A stretch of DNA of 64,000 nt from contig WRPG01000024.1 in the NCBI GenBank assembly GCA_009773355.1, positions 1 to 64,000 on the forward strand, given 5' to 3'. Shown here piece by piece: positions 19,852 to 29,128 of the stretch. The position numbers and the translations under genes were made by a program. Source of the stretch: Limisphaerales bacterium. GTDB lineage: Bacteria > Verrucomicrobiota > Verrucomicrobiia > Limisphaerales > SXTU01. The notes under the pieces are model-generated. The model was not told the DNA's origin. It saw only the letters and a list, made by a program, of their open reading frames with translations, and made no database searches. The first letter of the stretch is position 1; every line of letters starts with the position of its first letter.

Positions 19852-21378
19852 TCAGGTTTTTGCCCTGAGCGCGAAAGCCTCCACCACGGCGGCTTCCAGA
19901 CCGGCGACTTCCTCGTCTGACAAGGCAGCGTATTCCGGCAGTTGGCGCTTGGTCTTGGAGATGGAGCCGTTGCCCTGCAAGCACAGGCGCACAAACAGGT
20001 CGGCATGGCGGTTGGGCAGGTCCACCACGTCGCGCATCAACCGCCGCGCCGCATCGTATTGCTGGAGGAACTGAATTTCGGCGGGCAGCTCCTTCTCGAT
20101 GGTGTCCTCCACGAAGCTGAACAGCGTCTCGGCGATGAACGTGCAATCCACGTAACGGTAATAGTCGCGAGTGTCATTGAGCACGGTCATCCGCCCGTGG
20201 CCGTCGAGCTTGTATTCGACGAGTTCCAGCAGCGGCTTGGAGAAGGACTCCAGGCTGGCATCGTAATCACGGAGGCGATGCAGCATGGTGGCGGAGATGG
20301 GGAACACCACGCCGTCGGGGGCGAACCGGCGGAAGGAAAGCACGTAATGGATCAGGAAGCGGTGCAGGCGTCCGTTGCCGTCCGTGAAGGGATGCAGGAA
20401 GACAAACGGGTAGGCGATGAGCGCCGCCGCGATGACGGGATGGAGCCGGTTGAGAATCCGGCGTGATGCGTCCAGATAGGCCGGCATCAGCTCCGGCAAA
20501 TCCTCCGGACGGGGGGCGACAAAGTGCATCTCCTCCTCGGTCTGCCCGACGCTTCGGCTCACGTAGTTCTGCTCCGCGATGCTGTCGCGCCAGCCGGAGT
20601 TCGCAAAGCGCGGGTCAACGACGGCTCGCTGGAGGCCGACGAGCGCGTCCTTGAGCAGGTAATCGCGCTGCGCGGCCTCGTGAAGCGCATCGGCGAACTT
20701 CTGGGCACGCTGCTGGTCCGGAGTCTCACGCTCGATGGCGTAGGAGGATTTGGTTTCCTTCGTGTAGAGAAACTGGAGCGCCCGGGCGTAAAGCTCAGGC
20801 GGGATGGCCTCGATGACCTTCCGGCAGCGCTGCTCAAGCTGGCTGGCTTCCGCGGCCTTCAACCTCTTGGTTTTCCGCACCATCGGGCTGAAGGAAAGGG
20901 TGCCCGGCAGATTGACGTTCACGCGATGGCGCGGGCTGCGGCTCACCGGCCCGGTGTAGTAATCGCGCGGGTCCAGCAGGTCCACGTAGTTGCCTTGGGC
21001 CGCGTCAGGCACGTTCAGGCGCTGGCCGGAAAACGCTTCGTAAAGGAACCAAAGGCGGCGGGCGTAGGCACCGGTGGGTTTGGCCTGGATGCCGGCCACC
21101 ATTTGATCCGGCCGAAGCAGCGGAAGCAGCGTGCGCAGGAGTGAGAGATGCAGTCCCTCCCGCTTGAGAGCGAACTCCAAATGTGCGAAGTCGCTCTCGC
21201 CCGGCCAGTAGGCCCTCGGATATGTCTCCTCGGTCTTTTCCGGAGTGACATGCGTTTTGCGCGTGCCGTGAGTGACGAAGGAGGCGACATGGTGAGGCAG
21301 GCAATTGAGGCGATGCCGCTGCCGGAGCAGGAGGTATCCCGCCGGGCGTCGGTCATCGGACATGGGCGGAGTTGTCAA
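19852..21378 (-). CDS. Fic-family protein
   Basis: The 508-residue protein has the complete Fic motif HPFTDGNGRLHR near residues 328-340, so it is predicted to transfer AMP (or another NMP) from a nucleotide to a target hydroxyl. An inhibitory-helix-like SYAIER lies upstream in the chain (about 212; consensus S/TxxxE-G/N, with Arg at the last position here). That would make it an auto-inhibited Fic. The N-terminal 200 residues and the C-terminal winged-helix-like tail (GNGSISKTKRQLPEYAALSD) resemble stand-alone bacterial Fic/DUF4172-type proteins. The ATG at 21363 is an alternative start. It is the only gene between xylA-end copies 3 and 4, and its AT-richer upstream sequence differs from the surroundings. 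Confidence 0.85.
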   Translation of the reverse strand: MTTPPMSDDRRPAGYLLLRQRHRLNCLPHHVASFVTHGTRKTHVTPEKTEETYPRAYWPGESDFAHLEFALKREGLHLSLLRTLLPLLRPDQMVAGIQAKPTGAYARRLWFLYEAFSGQRLNVPDAAQGNYVDLLDPRDYYTGPVSRSPRHRVNVNLPGTLSFSPMVRKTKRLKAAEASQLEQRCRKVIEAIPPELYARALQFLYTKETKSSYAIERETPDQQRAQKFADALHEAAQRDYLLKDALVGLQRAVVDPRFANSGWRDSIAEQNYVSRSVGQTEEEMHFVAPRPEDLPELMPAYLDASRRILNRLHPVIAAALIAYPFVFLHPFTDGNGRLHRFLIHYVLSFRRFAPDGVVFPISATMLHRLRDYDASLESFSKPLLELVEYKLDGHGRMTVLNDTRDYYRYVDCTFIAETLFSFVEDTIEKELPAEIQFLQQYDAARRLMRDVVDLPNRHADLFVRLCLQGNGSISKTKRQLPEYAALSDEEVAGLEAAVVEAFALRAKT

Positions 21379-21461
21379 AGCTTAAAACGCTTACCAGCGC
21401 TTAAAATTGATTACCACGGCCTCGTTTTCGAGAAAAATCATTACCCCTGCGATGCCCCCCC

Positions 21462-21539
21462 CACGCGCTCAAGCACGGTGAGCCAAAGCTGGAAAGCGGG
21501 CGGCAGGAGTTCTTGGAGAGCCCCATCAACGAGTTCGTC
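21462..21539 (+). pseudogene. Diverged copy of the xylA 3' end (copy 4, stop lost)
   Basis: 78 nt encode [20 protein letters not shown] then PINEFV; the stop codon has mutated. It is about 88% identical to copy 3 by eye and shares its HALKHG variant, so copies 3 and 4 are closer to each other than to intact xylA. It marks the right end of the array. Confidence 0.88.
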
Positions 21540-21599
21540 CGGGCACTTTCGAGCGCTCACGGGGTAGCCAAGGTGCGCGGGCCGCGATAGCTTCCGCCC

Positions 21600-22778
21600 A
21601 TGCCGTTGCGGGCGACCTTGCGCGTGGTCAGGAGCTTCCTCCTCGGGGGCTTCGCGGCGGCGGGCATTGTCTTTCCGGTGGCCGAGGCGGCCCCACCGGC
21701 ATCCTCTCCACTGTTCGAGCACTTGCACGACATCCCCTTCACGGGCGTGGGGATGCCGATGACGATGATCCATGACGCGGGGAGCCGCCCGTTCCTCTAC
21801 CTCGCCGCCAAGGAAGCGGGGCTGCGCATCTACGACGTGAAGGACTCGCCCCGGCTCGTGCGGACCATCCGAATCTCCGAACTGGGCGGGCAACACGTCA
21901 TGAGTCTCGCGCAGTCTGGCCAGCGCGTTTATCTCGCGCTGGGCAACCACTGGGGCAAGCGAGAGACCGCCGGCCTCGCGGTGATTGACGTGGGCAGTCC
22001 CGCCCAGGCGCGCGTGGCCGGCGTGTGGAAGGACAGCCAGACCAACGGAGCTGGCGGTGCGGTTGTCGTCAGCGGGAGCACGGCGTTTCTGGCGGCGATG
22101 GGCAACGGCGTCATCGCGCTCGACGCCGGCAACCCGGCGGCCATCAGTGTGAAGTCGCGCTTCGTGCCCGAGCTGGCCTTCCCCGACAAGCGGCCCGACC
22201 GCGCCAAGATCAACGCGCGCGGGCTGGCGCTTCAGAAGAACCTGCTGTTTCTCTGCTTCGATGCCGGCGGCGTCCGGGTGATTGACGTCGCGGATCCCGG
22301 CAAGCCGGTTGAGATCGGACGCTACTCCAACCCTGCCATGACCGGCCGGCCGCGCGCCTACAACAACCTCGTGCTCGACGGCTCGCTCGCCTACGTGACC
22401 GCCGACTATGTCGGGCTGGAGATTCTGGACATCGCCAATCCGCGCGCGATCAAGCTCGTCTCGTGGTGGAACCCGTGGAACCCGAAGCCCGACGGCCTGC
22501 GGTGGTTCTCCAGTCCGGGGCACGCCAACGAGATCGCCTACGACGCGCGCAGCAAGACCGTGCTGATGTCCGCCGGTCGCAGCGACCTCGTGGCCGTCAA
22601 CGTCTCCGATCCGGCCCGCCCACGGCAGACCGGCTTCATCGGAACCGTCGAGGACACGCAGGCGACCTGGGGCCTCTCGCTGCATGGCGACCTCATCTAT
22701 CTGTCCTACATCCGCACGCTGGGCATCCCGTTCCGTGCCGACTGGTCCGGCGTGAAGGTCTTCCGGTATCGCCCGTGA
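21600..22778 (+). CDS. LVIVD-repeat beta-propeller protein, exported
   Basis: 392 residues; a signal peptide (FLLGGFAAAGIVFPVAEA) precedes repeated units of about 45 residues with the LVIVD pattern: GLRIYDVKDSPRLVRTI, GLAVIDVGSPAQARVAGVW, GVRVIDVADPGKPVEIG, GLEILDIANPRAIKLVS and LVAVNVSDPARPRQTGF. It is predicted to be a secreted or surface propeller, without visible catalytic residues. The role is unknown. Confidence 0.85.
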   Translation: MPLRATLRVVRSFLLGGFAAAGIVFPVAEAAPPASSPLFEHLHDIPFTGVGMPMTMIHDAGSRPFLYLAAKEAGLRIYDVKDSPRLVRTIRISELGGQHVMSLAQSGQRVYLALGNHWGKRETAGLAVIDVGSPAQARVAGVWKDSQTNGAGGAVVVSGSTAFLAAMGNGVIALDAGNPAAISVKSRFVPELAFPDKRPDRAKINARGLALQKNLLFLCFDAGGVRVIDVADPGKPVEIGRYSNPAMTGRPRAYNNLVLDGSLAYVTADYVGLEILDIANPRAIKLVSWWNPWNPKPDGLRWFSSPGHANEIAYDARSKTVLMSAGRSDLVAVNVSDPARPRQTGFIGTVEDTQATWGLSLHGDLIYLSYIRTLGIPFRADWSGVKVFRYRP

Positions 22779-23068
22779 ACGGCGTTTCGGAAGCGGCCGC
22801 ATCCGGTGTCAATATGGCAAGGTGCGTTCCGATCGAGGACCGTGCATGTGCTCCAGCGCGGCGGGCGGGGGCTTCAAGCCCATCAGCAGTTGCATCTGCA
22901 AGCCTGCATCCGGTCCGGGGAAACGGCTGGCAGCCAAACACCCCTCCCTATCTTCCGCCGCCTGAACTTTGACCTTTCACGCCACCATGCTCTCTGCCTA
23001 GAGTCCGCGCGAATTCAGCCCGCGTGGTTGGCGTGCAGCGCCACGGCGCGGGCGCGGTTTTCTGCGAG

Positions 23069-25213
23069 ATGAGCGACGGCACACAGGCGCGCATTCTGTC
23101 GGTGGACGACTCCGGGGCCTTGCACGAGGTCTTGCGCGCGGCTGTCGCCGGAGCGGCAGGCGGGCCGCACCTGTCCCTGACTCCCTCACGACTGAGCGAG
23201 GCGCTCGGCATCGCCCGGCTGGAGCGTGCGTCGGACCAGCCTTACTCCGTCGCCTTCATTTCGCTGCCGTCCGTTGCTGCTTTCGCCGCCATCGAAGTGG
23301 CCGCGCAGTTGTCCGCCGAGGATGGCGACCTCCAACTCGTGCTGTGCCCGACGGCCGACGGCCCTTCGCTGGCTGACCCGTTGAAAACGCGCTTCGGCGC
23401 ATCGGACCACGTCGTGTTGCTGCGGCAGCCGTTCGATGCGGGCGAGGCGCTGCAACTCATCCGCGCGCTCGCCGGCAAGGCGGACTTGCACCGCGAATTG
23501 CGCGGGGCGAAGGCCTCCACCGCCACGCTGAACCGCGACCGCTTCGCCGCGCAGACGGCCGCGAAGTCCGGCTTCGCGCAGGAGGCGCAGTTTGAGCGGG
23601 CGCTGATGGACATGTTCCTCCAGAGCGTGCCGGACGCGGTGTATTTCAAGGACCTCGAATCGCGTTTCGTCCGTGCCAGCATCTCGCTCGCGCAGCGCGT
23701 GGGTTACGACGACCCGAACGAGCTGGTGGGCAGGAGCGATCTCGATGTGTTCAGCGAGGAGCACGGAATGCAGTCCTTCGCCGACGAGCAGGAGGTTATC
23801 CGCACGGGCAAGCCCATCCTTGGCAAAATCGAGAAGGAGACGCTCGCCGACGGGCGCTCGACGTGGGTGCTCACGTCAAAGCTGCCGTGGCGGAACCCGG
23901 CGGGGGCCATCATCGGCACCTTCGGCATCAGCAAGGACATCACCGCCCTGAAGCGTGCGGAGGAGGAGTTGCAGAACTCCAGCGACCTGCTCCAGGCGCT
24001 GCTCGACAACATCCCCGACCGCATCTACTTCAAGAACGCCCAGTCGCGCTTCATCAAGGTCGGCAAGGCGCTCGTCACGCGGCTGGGCCGGACCTCGCCC
24101 GAGCAGGTCATCGGCAAAACGGATTTTGATTTTCACCCGCCGGAGCTGGCGCGGCAGTTCGTCCACGACGAGGAGCACATCATGGCCACGGGCGAGGCCA
24201 TCATCGCGAAGGTCGAGAAACAGGTCGGTCCGGACGGCGAGCCGATCTGGGCCTCGGTGACGAAGGTGCCCATCTACGACCGCATCGGGCAGATTGCCGG
24301 CATCATCGGCATCTCGCGCGACATCACAGCGCTCAAGCGCGCCGAGGACGAGTTGCAGCAGAAGAGCAAGGAACTCATCGAGGCCTCGCGCGCGGCGGGC
24401 ATGGCGGAGGTCGCGACCGGCGTGCTGCACAACGTGGGCAACGTGCTCAACAGCGTGAACGTCGCCGCCACGCTGGTCAGCGACATGGTCCGCCGCAGCA
24501 AGGCCGTGAACCTCGCGCGCCTCGCCGCGATGCTGAAGGACCACGGCCAGAATCTCAGTGTGTTCCTCACGCAGGATGAGAAGGGCAAGCAAATCCCCAG
24601 CTACCTCGAGCAGCTCGGCAAGCACCTCGCCGACGAGCAGCAGACACTCCTGCGTGAGCTGGACGAGATGCGCAAGAGTGTGGACCACATCCGCGACATC
24701 GTCGCCACGCAGCAGGGTTACGCGAAGGTGGGCGGCACCATCGAACCAATCATCGCCGTGGACCTCGTGGAGATGGCCTTGCGGATGCAGCTCACCGCGT
24801 TGACGCGCCACGACGTGACGGTCAACCGCCAGTTCAGCCCGGTGCCGACCGTGTTCGCGGAGAAGCACAAGGTGCTGCAAATCCTGAACAACCTCATCCG
24901 CAACGCCAAGCAGGCGATGGAGGCCAACTTGGACGGCAAGAAGCACCTCACCGTCCGCCTCGCGCCCAACGGCCGCGGCGGCGTGAGCATCCAGGTGCAG
25001 GACAACGGCGTGGGCATCGCGCCGGAAAACGTCGCCAAGATTTTCGGCCACGGGTTCACCACCCGGCAGGGCGGCCACGGCTTCGGCCTGCACAGCGCCG
25101 CGCTTGCCGCGAAGGAGATGGGCGGCGCGCTGACGGTCCACAGCGAGGGCCTGGGCAAGGGCGCGACCTTCAGCCTTGACCTGCCGGCACAGCCGAAGGC
25201 GAATGGCCAATGA
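23069..25213 (+). CDS. PAS-domain sensor histidine kinase
   Basis: 714 residues, no membrane helix. A receiver-like but degenerate N-terminal domain (1-130, ILSVDDSGALHEVLR, lacking a clear phospho-Asp) is followed by two PAS domains (about 165-295 and 305-430; MFLQSVPDAVYFKDLESRF and LLDNIPDRIYFKNAQSRFIK). The dimerisation helix has GVLHNVGNVLNSV with the phospho-accepting His near 454. The ATPase has NNLIRNAKQAM, DNGVGIAPENV and GHGFGLHSAALAA. I chose the ATG at 23069, where the receiver-like domain begins. Its stop codon lies inside a heptamer repeat, so the last residues (ANGQ) are repeat-derived. It pairs with the response regulator downstream. Confidence 0.9.
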   Translation: MSDGTQARILSVDDSGALHEVLRAAVAGAAGGPHLSLTPSRLSEALGIARLERASDQPYSVAFISLPSVAAFAAIEVAAQLSAEDGDLQLVLCPTADGPSLADPLKTRFGASDHVVLLRQPFDAGEALQLIRALAGKADLHRELRGAKASTATLNRDRFAAQTAAKSGFAQEAQFERALMDMFLQSVPDAVYFKDLESRFVRASISLAQRVGYDDPNELVGRSDLDVFSEEHGMQSFADEQEVIRTGKPILGKIEKETLADGRSTWVLTSKLPWRNPAGAIIGTFGISKDITALKRAEEELQNSSDLLQALLDNIPDRIYFKNAQSRFIKVGKALVTRLGRTSPEQVIGKTDFDFHPPELARQFVHDEEHIMATGEAIIAKVEKQVGPDGEPIWASVTKVPIYDRIGQIAGIIGISRDITALKRAEDELQQKSKELIEASRAAGMAEVATGVLHNVGNVLNSVNVAATLVSDMVRRSKAVNLARLAAMLKDHGQNLSVFLTQDEKGKQIPSYLEQLGKHLADEQQTLLRELDEMRKSVDHIRDIVATQQGYAKVGGTIEPIIAVDLVEMALRMQLTALTRHDVTVNRQFSPVPTVFAEKHKVLQILNNLIRNAKQAMEANLDGKKHLTVRLAPNGRGGVSIQVQDNGVGIAPENVAKIFGHGFTTRQGGHGFGLHSAALAAKEMGGALTVHSEGLGKGATFSLDLPAQPKANGQ

Positions 25214-25354
25214 CCAAGCCCCAATTCTCAATGCCCAGTCAATGCCCAATGCCCAATGCCCGAACCATCGCGGCTGAACGGCTTCCGGCGGATCATTGGG
25301 CATTGGTCATTGGAAATTCTTTGGGCCTTGGACATTGGGCCTTGGACATTCGTC
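25202..25354. repeat. CAATGCC-type heptamer hairpin between kinase and response regulator
   Basis: The left arm is CAATGCC units in tandem after AATGGCCAATGACC; the right arm is the inverted CATTGGG/CATTGGT/CCTTGGA units. It spans the kinase stop codon and fills the intergenic gap. Confidence 0.9.
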
Positions 25355-25364
25355 ATCAAGCACC

Positions 25365-26714
25365 GTGAGCAGCATCCCTGAAAACAAGCGCATCCTGGTC
25401 ATTGACGACAACCGGGCCATCCACGAGGACTTCCGCAAGGTGCTCACCGACAGCGGGGCCGACGCGGGCATGGACGCCGCGGAGGAGGCCCTGTTCGGTG
25501 ACACGGCGGAGTCGCGCCCCAAGCGTGCGACCTTCAACTTGGACTACGCGTCGCAAGGTCTCGAAGGCGTGGAGAAGATTCAGCAGGCGCGCGTGGCGGG
25601 GACCCCTTACGCGATGGCCTTCGTGGACGTGCGGATGCCACCCGGCATTGATGGCATCGAGACGACGGTGAAAATCTGGGAGGTCGCGCCGGACACGCAG
25701 ATTGTCATCTGCACCGCCTACTCGGATTACTCGTGGGACGAGATGGTCGGCAAGGTTGGTTACTCGGACCGGCTGGTGCTGCTCAAGAAGCCGTTCGACA
25801 ACGTCGAGGTGCTCCAGCTTGCCTGCGCCCTGACTGAGAAGTGGCGGCTCGCGCAGGAGGCCAAGCTCAAGCTGGACCAGCTTGAGCGCATGGTCGCCGC
25901 GCGCACCGCCGAGCTGCGCAACTCGATGGAGCTGCTCCAGCAGAGCGTCACCAACTACAAGCGCACCGAGCAGCGCCTGCGCCGCAGCGAGGAGCGCTTC
26001 CGCCTCATCACCGAGAACGCCGCCGACCTCATCATCGTCGTGGACGGGACCGGGCGCCCCCAATACCTCAGCCCGTCCGTGGTCCACACGCTCGGCTACG
26101 CCGCTGAGGAACTGTTGCGCGGCTCGCTCTTCTCGCTCGTCCACCCGGAGGACCGCAGCGTGACGGTGGACGCCCTGAAATCCGCGCTGCGCCAGAGCAC
26201 CGACCAGGTGCTCGAATACCGCCTCCAGCACAAGCAGGGTTACTGGCGCAAGTTCGAGGCGCACGCCAGCATTGTGCGCGAGAGCGACGCGGCCGCCGGC
26301 AACCTCGTCCTCGTCTCGCGCGACATCACCGAGCGCGACCGCGCGGAAAAGGAGAATTTTCGCCTCGCCATCCAGCTCCAGCGGGCCGGCGACTCCGGCA
26401 ACCTCGGCGTGATGGCCGCCGCCATCGCCACCGAGCTGGAGCCGCTGCTGGAGGCCGTGCGCGACAAGGTGCGCTTCGCCGAGGACGCCGCGCGCCAGTT
26501 GCAGCCGCTCCTGCGCGCCGACAAGGAACTGCTGGCCGCCGCCACCGCCAACAAGCTCACGCCCGAGCTGCTCGCCAAAGTCACCGCCGCCGACCGGTCC
26601 ACCGACGTGGAATACTTCGCCACCGAGGTGCCCAAGGCGCTCGCCGAATGCCAGGCGAACATCGAACGCATCGCCGACATCCTCGCGGGCATCCAGGCGG
26701 ACGCCCCGGCGTGA
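25365..26714 (+). CDS. Response regulator with PAS domain and vestigial histidine-kinase region
   Basis: 449 residues, GTG start at 25365 next to the receiver start (ILVIDDNRAIHEDF). The receiver covers 5-140 with the phospho-Asp in FVDVRMPPGIDGIE (about 88), then TAYSDYSW and LLKKPFD. A coiled coil leads into a PAS domain (about 215-335, RLITENAADLIIVVDGTGRP). The C-terminus looks like a histidine-kinase dimerisation helix but reads AAIATELEPLLEAV where active kinases have AHELNNPL, and no ATPase domain follows. So it likely receives phosphate from the upstream kinase and signals by protein contact. In-frame codons upstream of the GTG are repeat sequence. Confidence 0.85.
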   Translation: MSSIPENKRILVIDDNRAIHEDFRKVLTDSGADAGMDAAEEALFGDTAESRPKRATFNLDYASQGLEGVEKIQQARVAGTPYAMAFVDVRMPPGIDGIETTVKIWEVAPDTQIVICTAYSDYSWDEMVGKVGYSDRLVLLKKPFDNVEVLQLACALTEKWRLAQEAKLKLDQLERMVAARTAELRNSMELLQQSVTNYKRTEQRLRRSEERFRLITENAADLIIVVDGTGRPQYLSPSVVHTLGYAAEELLRGSLFSLVHPEDRSVTVDALKSALRQSTDQVLEYRLQHKQGYWRKFEAHASIVRESDAAAGNLVLVSRDITERDRAEKENFRLAIQLQRAGDSGNLGVMAAAIATELEPLLEAVRDKVRFAEDAARQLQPLLRADKELLAAATANKLTPELLAKVTAADRSTDVEYFATEVPKALAECQANIERIADILAGIQADAPA

Positions 26715-26756
26715 GGGAGCGCTGCCCGGCTGCCGCTTGTCTGGTGACGGGCAATT

Positions 26757-26775
26757 GGCGGGCTGAAAGCCCGCC
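26757..26775. repeat. GGCGGGC hairpin between two converging genes
   Basis: A 7-bp stem with a 5-nt loop (GGCGGGCTGAAAGCCCGCC) sits between the response regulator and ppk stop codons. It resembles a short REP element and could also act as a bidirectional transcript end, although there is no T-run. Confidence 0.6.
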
Positions 26776-26783
26776 CTACGTTG

Positions 26784-28934
26784 TCACGGGCGCGGGCGGA
26801 GCTTCATCACCGGGGCGCGCAACTTCTCCTTGGCGGACTTGGCCTTTGGCGCGGCTCCGCCCGAGGCCAGCCGCATGAACTCCGTCTGGCTGCGCACGGC
26901 GGTTCCGCCGCGCCTGGGCTTGAGGCGCTGATAGGCGCCGTCGGTTTGCAGCACGCGGGCCTTCACGTTGTCGGCCAGCACGGTGTCCAGCAGTTCGCGT
27001 TGCACGCGGTCGCGCAGGTTGCCGTCCTCAATGGGGAAAACGACCTCGATGCGGCGGAAGAAGTTGCGCGGCATCCAGTCGGCGCTGCCGACGAAGACCT
27101 CCGGCTGGCAGGCGTTCTCGAAGTAGAAGATGCGGCTGTGCTCGAGGAAGCGGTCCAGGACGCTGCGCACGGTGATGTGCTCGCTCACGCCCGGCACGCC
27201 GGGCCGCAGGCAGCAGATGCCGCGCACGATGAGGTCAATCTTCACGCCCGCCTGCGACGCGCGGTAGAGCGCCTCGATGATCTGGCGGTCCACGAGCGAG
27301 TTCATCTTGGCGATGATGCGCGCGGGCAGGCCGCGTTTCGCGTTGGTCGTCTCGCGCTCGATCAGCTTGAGCATCCGGGCGTGCAGCTCGAAGGGTGCGA
27401 CGAGCAGCTTGCGCGTGCCCTGGAACTGGCAGATGCCGGTGAGCAGATTGAAGAGCGACGAGGCGTCGTCGCCGAAGTCCGGCCGGCAGGTGAACAACCC
27501 GAGGTCCGTGTAGAAGCGCGCGGTGGTGGCGTTGTAGTTGCCCGTGGCGAGGTGGACATAACGGCGGATGCCGTCGGCGTCGCGACGGACCACGAGCGTC
27601 ATCTTGCCGTGGACCTTGTAGCCCACGAGGCCATAGACCACATGGACACCCGCCTCTTCGAGCCGCCGCGCCCACGCGATGTTGTTGGCCTCGTCGAAGC
27701 GCGCCTTCAGCTCGACGACCGCCGTGACCTGCTTGCCGTTGCGCACGGCGTTCATCAGCGCCCCGACGATGCGCGGATCGCCGCCGGTGCGGTAGAGCGT
27801 CATCTTGATGGCGAGCACATCGGGGTCTTCCGCCGCTTGCGCGAGGAACTCGACCACGCTGCTGAAGTTGTCGAACGGATGGTGCAGCAGCACATCGCGC
27901 TCGCGGATCGCGGCGAACAAGTCCGGCTGGTCGCGCAGCGCGGGCGCGACGCGGGCGATGAACGGCGGGTCGCGCAACTCCGGCGAGTGGTCGCCCTCGA
28001 CGATGGTCATCAGCCGCACCGGGTTGATGGGGCCGTCAATGACGTAGAGGTCGTCCTCGGTGAGATGCAGCTTGTCCAGCAGCTCGGCGCGGATTTCCTC
28101 GGGGCAGTCCGCCGAGACTTCCAGCCGCACCCCCTCGCCCTTGCGGCGGTTGTGCAGCTCATCTTCGACGGCCTTGAGCAGGTTGGCCGAGTCCTCCTCG
28201 TCAATATACAGCTCGCTGTTGCGCGTGACGCGGAACTGCCAGTGCCCAAGCAGCTTCGTCCCCGGAAACAGGTCGGCGAGGTAATGGCCGACCAGGTGCG
28301 CGAGGAAGACGTAGTCCTGCCGCGAGTCGTCGCGCGGCAGCTTGACCAGCCGGGGCAGCGCGCGCGGGACCTGCACGACTGCGAGCCGCCGGTGGTTCCC
28401 GCCGTTCAGCCGCACCTCGAGCTGCACGATGAGGTTCAGCGTCTTGTTGAGCAGTTGCGGGAAAGGATGCGCGGGGTCGAGGCCCAGCGGCGTGAGCACC
28501 GGCCAGACTTGTTTCTGGAAATAGCTTTCCACCCACAGGCGGTCACCCGGCCCCAGCTCCCTCACTTCGAGGAAGCGAATTCCGTTCTTCGCCAGCGCCG
28601 GGACGAGCTGCTCGCGCCAGCAGTGAAACTGCGCCTCGACCAGCTCGCGCACGCGGCGGTGGATGGCGCGGAAGGTCTCCGTCGCCGTCAGCCCGTCCAC
28701 GCTGCGCTCCACCACGTCGCTCTCGATCTGCTGCTTGATGCCCGCCACGCGCACCTCGAAGAACTCGTCGAGGTTCGAGCTGGTGATGCAGAAGAACTTC
28801 ACGCGCTCCAGCAGCGGCGTGGTGGGGTCGAGCGCCTCGTCGAGCACGCGCTGGTTGAACGCCAGCCAGCTCAACTCGCGGTTGAGGAAATGCTCCGGGG
28901 CGAAGGGGTTGGCGGTGGTGGCGGCGTCAGCCAT
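26784..28934 (-). CDS. ppk: Polyphosphate kinase 1
   Basis: The 716-residue enzyme reversibly makes polyphosphate from ATP. The N-terminus FLNRELSWLAFNQRVLDEA is canonical. The phospho-accepting histidine is in KVHGKMTLVVRR (His about 442) and the second conserved histidine is in RFLEHSRIFYF. It is full length, with a basic C-terminal tail. It converges with the two-component genes; no ppx is nearby. Polyphosphate supports stress survival and phosphate storage. Confidence 0.96.
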   Translation of the reverse strand: MADAATTANPFAPEHFLNRELSWLAFNQRVLDEALDPTTPLLERVKFFCITSSNLDEFFEVRVAGIKQQIESDVVERSVDGLTATETFRAIHRRVRELVEAQFHCWREQLVPALAKNGIRFLEVRELGPGDRLWVESYFQKQVWPVLTPLGLDPAHPFPQLLNKTLNLIVQLEVRLNGGNHRRLAVVQVPRALPRLVKLPRDDSRQDYVFLAHLVGHYLADLFPGTKLLGHWQFRVTRNSELYIDEEDSANLLKAVEDELHNRRKGEGVRLEVSADCPEEIRAELLDKLHLTEDDLYVIDGPINPVRLMTIVEGDHSPELRDPPFIARVAPALRDQPDLFAAIRERDVLLHHPFDNFSSVVEFLAQAAEDPDVLAIKMTLYRTGGDPRIVGALMNAVRNGKQVTAVVELKARFDEANNIAWARRLEEAGVHVVYGLVGYKVHGKMTLVVRRDADGIRRYVHLATGNYNATTARFYTDLGLFTCRPDFGDDASSLFNLLTGICQFQGTRKLLVAPFELHARMLKLIERETTNAKRGLPARIIAKMNSLVDRQIIEALYRASQAGVKIDLIVRGICCLRPGVPGVSEHITVRSVLDRFLEHSRIFYFENACQPEVFVGSADWMPRNFFRRIEVVFPIEDGNLRDRVQRELLDTVLADNVKARVLQTDGAYQRLKPRRGGTAVRSQTEFMRLASGGAAPKAKSAKEKLRAPVMKLRPRP

Positions 28935-29128
28935 AGCAAAGGGAGCGGAGCTTAGGCACGCGGCGCGGGGCTGGGAAGTGACATTTGCGCGTCTGGGAGG
29001 AGCCCGAGGCGGTTGGGGGCCGCGCCGGGGCGGGACGTCCGCTAGCTGGCCCCGCGCAGCCAGCCACCGGGGCGCAACAGGGGCGCAACAGGCTTGTCAC
29101 GGTCGCTTCCCTGCCTACACTCCCGCGC

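Noticed and set aside
17193-21539. Integron-type cassette array
   Set aside because: No attC-like folded sites and no integron integrase; the repeated element is the xylA 3' end, so it is reported as a different kind of array.
22779-23068. Small gene between the LVIVD protein and the histidine kinase
   Set aside because: Short frames exist on both strands but lack any start context, motif or codon bias; nothing is supported there.
26781-28955. A 724-residue plus-strand frame opposite ppk
   Set aside because: It mirrors the ppk codons; ppk is unmistakable, and the shadow has no motif.
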